Positions 8,349 through 14,073 of a DNA stretch of 14,073 nucleotides are shown piece by piece. How positions within the stretch are numbered: the first letter of the stretch is position 1; every line of letters starts with the position of its first letter. The DNA lies in assembly GCA_001986395.2 (NCBI GenBank), contig MQVO02000223.1, forward strand, positions 1-14,073. The letters run 5' to 3'. Source of the DNA: Irpex lacteus. Lineage: Eukaryota; Basidiomycota; Agaricomycetes; Polyporales; Irpicaceae. The notes beneath the pieces were generated by a model. The model was given only the letters and a program-made list of their open reading frames with translations. It was not told the origin of the DNA and searched no databases. Position numbers and translations under genes: made by a program.

Positions 8349-8393
8349 GTGATAGGCGCTCCTATCACTTGAGGTTAAACAGCGTTTTTAACC
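8349..8393. repeat. Double hairpin upstream of the endonuclease
   Basis: GTGATAGG-CGCT-CCTATCAC (8 bp perfect) followed after four bases by GGTTAAA-CAGCGTT-TTTAACC (7 bp perfect). It lies 46 bp before the endonuclease start codon on the reverse strand. Confidence 0.7.
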
Positions 8394-8559
8394 ACTTTTC
8401 TTTCTAATGATTTACAATTAAATATTATTAATTTCAGGGCATATTAATATTCCCTGCTGATTGCCCATTGTAACATCTTTAAGATTGTCACTACTTTATT
8501 TTTTGGTAAAATAAAATGAGTACTTAAAGCTTTAGGGTGTTCCAGCATATCATCGAGTT

Positions 8560-8645
8560 TAATGAGGATCCTAAGGTAGCAAAATAAATTGGCCATTAAA
8601 CTTATGATTAAATATAAAAAAGTAGATAGTAAGACCCCTGTAATT
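8560..8645 (+). pseudogene. rnl: Fragment of large-subunit rRNA (domain IV/V junction)
   Basis: ATCCTAAGGTAGCAAAAT then TTGGCCATTAA matches the universally conserved 23S segment near E. coli 1923-1950 in its mitochondrial form. Some 30 bases later AGTAAGACCCCTGTAATTTA matches the GGAAAGACCCCGTGAACCTTTA segment near 2057. In a normal LSU these are separated by about 100 nt with helices that are missing here, so this is a deleted copy or a fragment. The sequence before it (8440-8560) and after it (8650-8790, with GTGTCCT/AGGACAC and GAGAGT/ACTCTC pairings) could be more rRNA-derived material, but I could not align it. A complete rnl is not present in the window. Confidence 0.55.
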
Positions 8646-8779
8646 TAACTAAAAATAGTTATTTATTAAAATTTAATTAATTTCTTTTGGGAAACTAAGA
8701 TTCAATCGTGTGTCCTGATACTGACCTTTACTTTTGGAGAGTACAATGTGAACCAAGAGGACACTCTCTATGTCCACAA

Positions 8780-9001
8780 AAAAGGGTATAAAATAATTAT
8801 TTAAAACATGTATATTTATAATTGTTAATGTTGCTAAAGGTTTACAATTATTAACTGCTTTACCTTTACCTATAGCTATAACTGAAGAAAATTCTAATTT
8901 TTGTACTGAATAGTAATCAAAACCTAAATTACTTACTAAATACTTTTTTTATTTCTATTAAAAGTGGTAACTGACTTTCTGTTAATTTTATTGGGCCCCA
9001 C
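8780..9001 (-). pseudogene. Degenerate LAGLIDADG endonuclease C-terminal remnant
   Basis: The reverse strand reads WGPIKLTESQLPLLIEIKK, then after a one-base frame change KYLVSNLGFDYYSV. It continues to LATLTIINIHVLNNYFIPFLW. The last part resembles the I-x-N-x-x-x-L-x-N-x-F-I-P-F-L segment of fungal mitochondrial LAGLIDADG proteins. There is no catalytic LAGLIDADG motif in the remaining piece. It lies on the same strand as the intact endonuclease at 7815, with the rnl-like fragment between them. The family call is moderate. Confidence 0.4.
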
Positions 9002-9062
9002 TTGATTTAAAAAATTCATCCGATGTAGTTATAATTTATAATTATCAATCTTTAGCTACTCC

Positions 9063-9108
9063 CCCCAAAAAACTAGGAATTATAAATAATTCTAACTAGT
9101 TTTTGGGG
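9063..9108 (-). repeat. 48-bp hairpin, opposite orientation
   Basis: CCCC, AAAAAA, CTAGGAATTATAAATAATT, CTAACTAG, TTTTT, GGGG. A full copy inverted relative to copies before 7000. Confidence 0.9.
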
Positions 9109-9362
9109 TAATGTAAAGAAAGAGTTAGCTAAATAATATAACTATTTCTTTAATTTAGAAGCTAACTAAGTAACTTAAATTAAATTTAATTTCATTGAAT
9201 AAAGAAAGTCTAATACAATTATATAATATAATGAGTATTCTGTAGTAAAACTATTTGATAAGAGGGGGGGAGTGTAACTTATTTATTTTATTATAATTTA
9301 ATTAGATTGTGATTCTTTTGTTTAACTCAGAAGAAATAAAAAAAAAAATAAAAATTCTATCT
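9109..9362. other. AT-rich spacer
   Basis: No gene seen. It contains the pair GTTAGCT/AGCTAAC near 9128-9168 and a run of seven G at about 9265. Confidence 0.4.
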
Positions 9363-9470
9363 CTAGGAAATGAACAATTTAATTTTGGACATGTAAAGAT
9401 TACTGTAACTATTCATAGCTCCAGCTATAGCAACAGATATATTTTTAGTAGAATGCACATATTCATCATC
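9363..9470 (-). pseudogene. dpo: Fragment of plasmid-type family B DNA polymerase
   Basis: The reverse strand encodes 35 residues ending in TAG, including ISVAIAGAMNSYSNLYMSKIK. This follows the pattern of protein-primed family B DNA polymerases of linear mitochondrial plasmids between motifs B and C (I-x-V-P/A-I-A-x-A-I-x-S-Y-A-R-I-x-M). It corresponds to the IPIAAATLSYARIHMAKLM stretch of the remnant at 12487, but with different residues and on the other strand, so it derives from a different plasmid polymerase or an old copy. Motif C is absent. Confidence 0.45.
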
Positions 9471-9747
9471 TTTTTTATTAATGTTTAACTATTAATCCTG
9501 TAACGAAGTAGATCTAAAGTAAGCTATCAGTTATCGAGATGCTGAGATAACTGACTAAAATAAAAAAGATTATAATACATAATCCTCTTATTCCTAAATA
9601 AAAATACATTAATTTAATAAAAAAGAATAATAAAAAAAAACAATTAAAGAAATTGGTATACAAACTTCTTCAGAAATAGGTAAAAAGAGAAAATAGAAAC
9701 AATTAACTTCGCAGTGGGGGTTCCAAAGAGTTAAGATTAGTAACTAG

Positions 9748-9795
9748 AGGACACGGGGTCCTAAGGGAATAAACTACCCATCCACAAAGTGGATG
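9748..9795. repeat. Adjacent hairpins
   Basis: AGGAC-ACGGG-GTCCT (9748-9762) and CATCCAC-AAA-GTGGATG (9779-9795), both perfect, 16 bases apart. Confidence 0.55.
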
Positions 9796-9927
9796 CTTAG
9801 AAAAGAAATAATTATTAATAAAAAGAATAGGTGAGCATTCACTGAGTAGAGCGAAGGGAATGAGGGGTATGATACTAAATAAAAAGATTGGTAAATATAG
9901 AAACTCATTTAATTAATTAAAAAGAAT

Positions 9928-9976
9928 CCCCAAAAAACTAGGAATTAGAATTAATTTCTAACTAGTTTTTTGGGGG
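9928..9976 (-). repeat. 48-bp hairpin, opposite orientation
   Basis: CCCC, an A-run, CTAGGAATTAGAATTAATTT, CTAACTAG, a T-run, GGGGG. It immediately precedes another inverted repeat at 9978. Confidence 0.9.
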
Positions 9977-9977
9977 A

Positions 9978-10036
9978 GTGTCCTCCACTTGCTCACTAGA
10001 ACCTATCAAAAAGTAAAGGTAAGTGGAGGAGGACAC
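9978..10036. repeat. Inverted repeat with 13-bp arms
   Basis: GTGTCCTCCACTT (9978-9990) pairs with AAGTGGAGGAGGACAC (10021-10036), with a three-base bulge on one arm and a 30-nt loop. It is joined almost directly to the preceding 48-bp hairpin. Confidence 0.75.
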
Positions 10037-10064
10037 GATTGATCTGATGCTTATAAACAATATT

Positions 10065-10111
10065 CCCCCGTGCCCTTTTTTAATTAAAAAATTAAAAAAA
10101 GGAGACGGGGG
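10065..10111. repeat. Inverted repeat, CCCCCGT...ACGGGGG
   Basis: The left arm CCCCCGT, CC, T-run, AATT is mirrored by AATT, A-run, GG, ACGGGGG around an AAAA centre, with small internal mismatches. Like the 48-bp family it has G/C ends and an A/T core, but the sequence is unrelated. Confidence 0.75.
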
Positions 10112-10166
10112 AGGAACGTAGTGGTGGGGGTAGAACTATTAATTTACTTAAACAAATCTTACGATA

Positions 10167-10200
10167 GGGTGCCAAAAGGTACCCGTTTGAGTCGATAGAC
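10167..10200. repeat. Double hairpin
   Basis: GGGTGCC-AAAA-GGTACCC (10167-10184) and GTC-GATA-GAC (10191-10200). The second stem is short. Confidence 0.5.
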
Positions 10201-10772
10201 GATTAGAAACTGAATAAATAAAAAAGAGAGGGTCCCCACCTTTTTATTATTTATTTAGGAAGGGGAGCAGCATTACACATTTTAATGGATAATGATGAGG
10301 GGTAGGATAAATGAGTGTTTACAAAATAGGATAATAAAAGTATACTGAACGGTAGTTTAACTCATTAAAAATAAATATAAAATTAGTGCTTACAATATGG
10401 AATCTTTGTATTTATAATTTGAGCGGGTTATTAAAATTTAATTAAATTAAATTTTAATTAGAACTCCCTAATTAAAATAATATAAATGTGTGATTATATT
10501 TTATTTTCTTATTTATTATTATCTTTATTTATTACATTTACTCATTTGAACTCTAACAAAACTATTTTATATGCAAAATAAAAGAATAAAAATGTGATAA
10601 ATATCTTTGAACTTTAGCAATAAATAATAATGAGTAAAGTTAAAGAATTAAGAAGGAGCGTAGCATATTATTAATTTAAATTAAATATTAATAATAAAAT
10701 AATTATTTATATTTATTACATTCGCACAGGTCACTGTTCTCATAATTATTTTATTATTTTATAATCCCGGGA

Positions 10773-10797
10773 TAATTAATTATAACTAGTTTTTTTG
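10773..10797 (-). repeat. Half copy of the 48-bp hairpin
   Basis: AATTATAACTAG, a seven-T run and GG only. It directly precedes the plasmid protein remnant, so it marks a breakpoint. Confidence 0.65.
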
Positions 10798-11195
10798 GAT
10801 GGACTTTCTCCTACTGCAAAGATAGGTGTTATGTCCGCAGGAGCTGTAATTGGTGTAGTACAGTAACTGTTGCTAATGCTATCGGTAGTCTTTCTCAAAA
10901 GAAAATTGATAATGCTGTCGCGGCTTCTGCAGTAAAATCGCTACACCTCCAACAACTCCTACTTCACCTCCCACATCCAAACCTGATAGTGGAGATGGAC
11001 CGGCCGCTTTTTCAATTGAAACCTGGGGCTGATTTAGATACAGTTATGAGTTATTAGATGCTAATTCATATTTTACACATTGTATATTATATTTACCTAT
11101 TGCTTTTAATGATTTTATATGTATCTACTATGGTAGTTGAAAATAAATGAAATTTAATATTTATTAAATATATTTTTGGTGAAATAATAATTTAA
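10798..11195 (+). pseudogene. Remnant of a plasmid-type membrane protein
   Basis: A coding stretch split by several frame changes. It reads GLSPTAKIGVMSAGAVIGVV, stop; TVANAIGSLSQKKIDNAVAA; frame change to ATPPTTPTSPPTSKPDSGDG; then ADLDTVM. After a further shift it reads LLDANSYFTHCILYLLLLMI..., a hydrophobic segment, followed by VVENKWNLIFIKYIFG and TAA. The W is a TGA codon. The order Gly/Ala-rich segment, Pro/Thr/Ser linker, transmembrane helix and short polar tail recalls uncharacterised proteins seen with linear mitochondrial plasmids or plasmid-derived mitochondrial inserts; the function is unknown. It begins immediately after a half hairpin copy, which suggests truncation at the 5' side. 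The reverse-strand fragment at 7436 might be its N-terminal part. Confidence 0.5.
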
Positions 11196-11221
11196 TTTAA
11201 AGAGAAATAAAGAAAAAGTAA

Positions 11222-11350
11222 ATAATAAAGGATAGAGGCTGAGGTTGCGGATACCCGTATAGACCCTTTAACATATAGTGTAAGGTTGTCAAATACAATA
11301 ATCACTAAAGTTTTTTACTGGAATAACCAGGATCCTCTATCCTTTATTAT
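11222..11350. repeat. Perfect 17-bp inverted repeat around a 95-nt core
   Basis: ATAATAAAGGATAGAGG (11222-11238) is exactly mirrored by CCTCTATCCTTTATTAT (11334-11350). The core contains TTGCGGATACCCGTATAGACCC. AGAGGCTGA occurs just inside the left arm (11235-11243) and again outside the right arm (11355-11363). It would form a structured RNA or a cruciform next to tRNA-Val. The core faintly resembles an LSU rRNA domain II segment (GGGTATAGACCCG), but not enough to name it. Confidence 0.8.
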
Positions 11351-11368
11351 CTGGAGAGGCTGAATTAA

Positions 11369-11439
11369 TAGCAATTAGAGGAATCGAACCTCTGTCTTGA
11401 TTGTGTAAAAATCACGCTAATCCCCTCAGCTAAATCGCT
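11369..11439 (-). tRNA. trnV: tRNA-Val(UAC)
   Basis: Acceptor AGCGATT/AATTGCT (one wobble), D arm GCT...AGC, anticodon stem TGATT/AATCA with loop TTTACAC (anticodon TAC), T arm AGAGG/CCTCT with loop TTCGATT, and A as discriminator. All stems are complete, so it should be functional. CCA is not encoded. Confidence 0.93.
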
Positions 11440-11624
11440 TATGCCTTTTTTTTAGTTAGAACGAATAAATTTTAATTTGCTATTTTTTATTAAGATATAA
11501 TATATAATTATATATATAAAGATATTCTGTATTCAGATAATAAATAGTACTTTACACTTTTTTATTTTATTTGAGTATCCCTCCCCATATTATTTATTTT
11601 ATGTATTCTTTTATCTTTATTTTT

Positions 11625-11645
11625 AATTCTAACTAGTTTTTTGGG
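11625..11645 (-). repeat. Half copy of the 48-bp hairpin
   Basis: AATTCTAACTAG, six T, GGG. Only the right half in the inverted orientation is present, between tRNA-Val and tRNA-His. Confidence 0.7.
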
Positions 11646-11701
11646 ATAATGTATAAAATTAATTATCTTCTTTCTTTATCCAATTTGGATTTTAAAGGGC
11701 G

Positions 11702-11774
11702 GGCAGAATAAGAGATTCGAACTCTTTTCATCGTTGCCACAAAACGTCATTCTACCAATTGAACTAATTCTACC
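11702..11774 (-). tRNA. trnH: tRNA-His(GUG)
   Basis: Acceptor GTAGAAT/ATTCTGC, D arm GTTC...GAAT, anticodon loop TTGTGGC (GTG) on a four-pair CGTT/AACG stem with a mismatch at its base, and T arm AAGAG/CTCTT with loop TTCGAAT. A G precedes the acceptor and faces a C at the discriminator position, giving the G-1:C73 pair typical of tRNA-His. Confidence 0.9.
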
Positions 11775-12004
11775 TCTTTTATCCTTATTTATTTTATTAA
11801 AATAAAAAGGGGTTATATAATAATAATGATAATTTTAGAAGTTATATTTTTAACTCCCGTTATCTATACAAGCTTTTATTCTAACGGCCAATCTCTAAAC
11901 AGTATTGGCTCAACTAAGGATAAATATATCTATTGTCTAATAATAATATAAGTTATAGCCAGATAGTTTTATATAAAAAAATATATAAAAGATAGATAAA
12001 TTAA

Positions 12005-12071
12005 AGCAAGATGGTGTAATAGGTGTAACACGCATGTCTTTTAATATATGTTCAAATCATATTTTTTGCTA
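12005..12071 (+). pseudogene. trnK: tRNA-Lys(UUU) with an internal deletion
   Basis: Acceptor AGCAAGA pairs with TTTTGCT and the D arm is GTGT...ACAC. The 5' anticodon stem CATGT is followed by the classical Lys loop CTTTTAA, and the T loop TTCAAAT is followed by CATAT. Between the anticodon loop and the T loop only TATATG is left, where about 14 bases are needed. ATATG can pair either with CATGT or with CATAT but not with both. The 3' strand of the anticodon stem, the variable loop and the 5' T stem have thus collapsed into one, a loss of about 8 nt. Either it is dead or it is an unusual shortened tRNA. Confidence 0.65.
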
Positions 12072-12163
12072 TCCAGAATTTTAGCTTAAAGGTAGAGTAT
12101 GTCACTCCCTTTTTTTATATAAAAAAAGGATGGATAGTTTAATTCTTTGTAATTTTAAAAACC

Positions 12164-12235
12164 GGGATTATAGTTTAGTTGGTAAAACATAGACCTTGCA
12201 CGTCTAAATAATGAGTTAAAATCTCATTGATTCCA
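12164..12235 (+). tRNA. trnA: tRNA-Ala(UGC)
   Basis: Acceptor GGGATTA/TGATTCC, D arm GTTT...AAAC, anticodon stem TAGAC/GTCTA with loop CTTGCAC (TGC), variable AATA, T arm ATGAG/CTCAT with loop TTAAAAT, discriminator A. All stems pair. Confidence 0.93.
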
Positions 12236-12277
12236 TATAAAATTGGTTTATAAATCTTTATTATATCTCTTTTCTTA

Positions 12278-12345
12278 GCCTTTATTGTGAAATGGTAGAG
12301 CAATACATTGAACCTGTATTAGTATAGGTTCAACTAATTTATCCT
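12278..12345 (+). pseudogene. tRNA-Phe(GAA)-like gene, incomplete
   Basis: Anticodon stem ATACA/TGTAT is perfect with loop TTGAACC (GAA). A D arm TTGT...GCAA with AATGGTAGA is present. GGTTCAA marks a T loop start, but no CCTAT-like 3' T stem follows and no 5' acceptor pairs with the 3' end (TTTATCC). It is probably broken, like the neighbouring tRNA-Lys. RNA editing of the acceptor is an alternative, but would not explain the missing T stem. Confidence 0.4.
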
Positions 12346-12372
12346 TTTTTTTAATTAAAAACTTTTTTTAGA

Positions 12373-12388
12373 TAACTAGTATTTTTGG
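12373..12388 (-). repeat. Degenerate half hairpin
   Basis: TAACTAGTATTTTTGG resembles the right half of the 48-bp element with one interruption in the T-run. Confidence 0.3.
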
Positions 12389-12486
12389 TTGTTAATTATT
12401 AAATTGGTTAAAAGTATTTGTGTATTCATCATAATAACCTTAAAGTCTTGCCTTTACGTGGTGCTTTGGCCTTATCTTTTGTTTAA

Positions 12487-12901
12487 ATGATTCTAGGTCC
12501 CTTTCACACTACAGAAAGAAATGTTGCTAAATTAATCTTAAATAGTTTAAAAGGTAGATTTGGTATGGATTTCTCAAAGAGTGTAACGAGATTCATTGAC
12601 TGTAAAACACATGATTTAGTATCTGTTACTAGAATTCTAAAAAGTTCTATAGAGATGGATAAAGACCTTTTTTTAGATACATTTAAATTAGATATAGATA
12701 AAGAAATTTGTAAAAATTTTGGTGTTGATTATATTAAAGCTTTAAATATGGGTCTTTTGAAGAGAAAACAACAAAAGGAACATATAAACTGTATCTATCC
12801 CTATAGCTGCAGCTACATTATCTTATGCAAGAATACATATGGCTAAACTAATGACAGATATTTTAAATAGATCCTCAATTTATTCAAAAGGAGGAAAATA
12901 A
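12487..12901 (+). pseudogene. dpo: Linear-plasmid family B DNA polymerase, central fragment
   Basis: Encodes RNVAKLILNSLKGRFGMDF, the motif B signature (K-x3-N-S-x-x-G) of protein-primed family B DNA polymerases carried by linear mitochondrial plasmids. The frame continues to about 12795, where a frame change leads to IPIAAATLSYARIHMAKLM and NRSSIYS. In the family this last stretch runs into the catalytic motif C (YSDTDS). Here it breaks off after IYS and ends KGGK-TAA, so an essential catalytic aspartate pair is missing and the piece cannot be an active polymerase. An ATG at 12487 follows a stop codon directly; the exonuclease domain and motif A are absent upstream. This is a plasmid insertion relic. 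A 21-nt piece from its end recurs at 13446. Confidence 0.8.
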
Positions 12902-13435
12902 CTAGGGGTTGATAATGCGAACAAGAACATTTATCACTTTCGAGGGAGATGTAATTTATTACTTTTCTCAAACTAGAGTAAGTAACCTAAGGGAAAGGAA
13001 TTAAATAAATATAATTAAACTATGATTCTCATTATTTTATCTTTAACTTATTCTATTCTATTCTATTCTATTCTATTCTATTCTATTATATTCTATTCCA
13101 TTCCATTCTATTCCTTAATAATTAATATTCCACTTCCTCACCTAAGCGACACACTAACTATTTAAGAGATAGTTTCACACTCTATTTTAATTCTTGTAGA
13201 GATAGACTCCACCCTCACCACCATCTTTTTTTTTACCCCTGGATAGATAACTATCTCTCTATTTTCTCCAGGAATCTTAGAATAATTTATTAATTAAAGA
13301 ATTATTAACTTTACTTACTCCACCGGTGCTGAAATTATTTATCCCAAAACTAAAGGTAAAAAAAAAGCTATCCACAGGAAGTAATTTAATTAAACAGGGA
13401 ATATATTTAAATAAAATTAATTAATAAAATAATCA
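12902..13435. other. Spacer with a simple repeat and small hairpins
   Basis: No gene recognised. It contains the TTCTA tract at 13049-13114 and a nested hairpin at 13238-13272 (CCTGGA/TCCAGG enclosing GATAG/CTATC). Confidence 0.5.
13049..13114. repeat. TTCTA pentanucleotide tract
   Basis: About thirteen units of TTCTA with a few TTCCA variants near the 3' end. Probably slippage-derived and length-variable. Confidence 0.9.
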
Positions 13436-13448
13436 CCAAAAAAACTAG
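13436..13448 (+). repeat. Left half hairpin fused to a dpo scrap
   Basis: CC, AAAAAAA, CTAG is the left end of the 48-bp element. It is joined directly to ATCCTCAATTTATTCAAA, a piece also found in the polymerase fragment at 12871-12888. Confidence 0.7.
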
Positions 13449-13466
13449 ATCCTCAATTTATTCAAA
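13446..13466 (+). repeat. 21-nt duplicate of the dpo fragment end
   Basis: Identical to 12868-12888 (TAG followed by ATCCTCAATTTATTCAAA), the stretch encoding the residues just before the lost motif C. Confidence 0.85.
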
Positions 13467-13569
13467 TCTTCTCTACTTTTAATTTTGGACATTTTACTCT
13501 TGCTCCAAAACTAAAACTAAATTTCTAATCTCCTTTTTAAATTAGGATAAATTCAATATATCTACTTCA

Positions 13570-13900
13570 ACCCCTGCGCAAGTTACCCCTTTAACTTGAC
13601 TTTTAGGTAAGATCCGTTCTAGACTGATGAGTTAAGCTCTGGGTATAACAAATTAAAAGTAGCTGGTTTCACTGCAGGAAATAAAATACAGATAGAGTTA
13701 ATGGCAACTGTTTTTGAAAAAATCACGAAAGATTACTTATATGTATGATATAAAAAAAAGAATTAATCTTTAAAGCCAAGAGTTGTACTCTTTTAGCCGA
13801 AACAATGGGGATGAAGCGGAGGTTTGTTCTGAAAAATTATATTTTAAATAGGTTTCTTTATTTAAGATGAGCTCTTAAGGGATAAAGAATATAATGATAA
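13570..13900 (+). ncRNA. Structured RNA segment: rnl domain II piece or group II intron RNA
   Basis: GATGAGTT followed by TAGCTGGTTT (about 13627-13670) resembles the LSU rRNA stretch GATGACTT...TAGCTGGTTC near E. coli 800. Farther on, ATGGCAACTGT (13701-13711) repeats an 11-mer of the group II-like RNA at 2571. It is followed by AAAATCACGAAAGATT and AGCCGAAACAATGGGG, loosely parallel to AAAATCACC and AGCTCTAAACAAGAAT there. The second half therefore fits group II domains I-III and the first half fits LSU rRNA. An intron inside rnl is possible, but neither identity is secure. Confidence 0.35.
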
Positions 13901-13913
13901 TTTGTTAAGTTAA

Positions 13914-14073
13914 GAAGCGTTGACGGACCTTATAGAAGGAGTTAGAGACCCAAATAATGGAAAAAACGTCCAGAATTTCCTTCCATAAAGAAAATTGTTT
14001 CGTGAAAAGCTTTCAAAATCTACAGAGCTCATTGATACTGTAACTAAGGAAGGGAAAGTATTACCAACTCTTA
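13914..14073 (+). pseudogene. Partial coding region at the window end, possibly the N-terminus of an intron RT
   Basis: One frame reads EALTDLIEGVRDPNNGKNVQNF, then LP, a TAA at 13986, and continues in the same frame RKLFREKLSKSTELIDTVTK to the window end. Composition and codon use are coding-like and resemble the style of the RT at 1-2044, whose N-terminus is missing. If the molecule is circular, this piece would lead into position 1, though joining the ends directly gives a frame offset. No domain was recognised in this part. Confidence 0.35.

Larger units (their letters stand above)
9471..10797. other. Long gene-free, hairpin-rich region
   Basis: No coding frame of note in any frame under code 4. 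It contains hairpins at 9748-9795, 9928-9976, 9978-10036, 10065-10111 and 10167-10200, plus very AT-rich tracts (10380-10760). GTGGATGCTTAG at 9789 faintly recalls the 5' end of LSU rRNA, but nothing else supports that. Confidence 0.5.

Noticed and set aside
7700..8560. Group I intron hosting the endonuclease
   Set aside because: No P7/P3 core elements were recognised on either strand; the gene may be free-standing or its intron decayed.
9780..9890. 5' end of LSU rRNA (GTGGATGC)
   Set aside because: The word is explained by a perfect hairpin, and the following sequence does not align with domain I.
2968..9976. Regularly repeated palindromes as a CRISPR array
   Set aside because: Spacing ranges from about 120 to over 1000 bp, copies occur in both orientations, and no spacer structure exists.
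11240..11330. LSU rRNA domain II fragment inside the 17-bp inverted repeat
   Set aside because: Only a short resemblance to GGGTATAGACCCG was seen; the neighbouring helices do not match.

Overview
This window reads as fungal mitochondrial DNA, probably from an early-diverging lineage. Signs of this are an AT-rich, mostly non-coding sequence, a reverse-strand small-subunit rRNA gene of mitochondrial type, and compact tRNAs for Val, His and Ala. A short reading frame needs TGA read as Trp (genetic code 4). There are also relics of linear mitochondrial plasmids, LAGLIDADG homing endonucleases and group II intron parts. Scattered dpo relics and many small inverted repeats would fit Glomeromycotina-like or other early-diverging fungal mitogenomes, but the exact taxon is inference.

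Layout: 1-2044 (+) is a frameshifted group II-type reverse transcriptase. About 2100-2720 (+) is RNA resembling domain I of a group II intron, lying downstream of the RT, which is the wrong order for a normal intron. About 3630-5330 (-) is rns. 5413-5709 (-) is a 98-codon frame that looks like the N-terminal part of rps3. 6000-6850 holds broken tRNA-like pieces. Two identical 139-bp copies lie at 6208 and 7301, and the second abuts a truncated reverse-strand frame of possible plasmid origin. 7815-8303 (-) is an apparently intact LAGLIDADG endonuclease. About 8560-8645 (+) is a small rnl-like fragment, followed by decayed endonuclease and DNA polymerase remnants. 9690-10760 is almost gene-free and rich in hairpins. 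10798-11195 (+) is a frameshifted plasmid-type membrane protein. 11369-12345 holds a tRNA cluster with three good and two broken members. 12487-12901 (+) is a piece of plasmid DNA polymerase cut off at its catalytic motif C. The end of the window (about 13570-14073) holds structured RNA and the beginning of another broken coding region that could belong to the RT at the window start if the molecule is circular.

The most striking feature is a dispersed palindromic hairpin of about 48 bp (ends CCCC...GGGG, core AAAAAACTAG...CTAGTTTTTT). There are ten full copies in both orientations and several half copies. One copy sits inside a variable region of rns, and half copies lie at junctions with broken genes. 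With the unrelated double hairpins at 6961, 7071, 8349 and 9748, this suggests a genome heavily reshaped by mobile hairpins and plasmid insertion. Only rns, three tRNAs, one endonuclease and perhaps the short rps3-like frame look intact. The many frameshifts could partly be sequencing errors.
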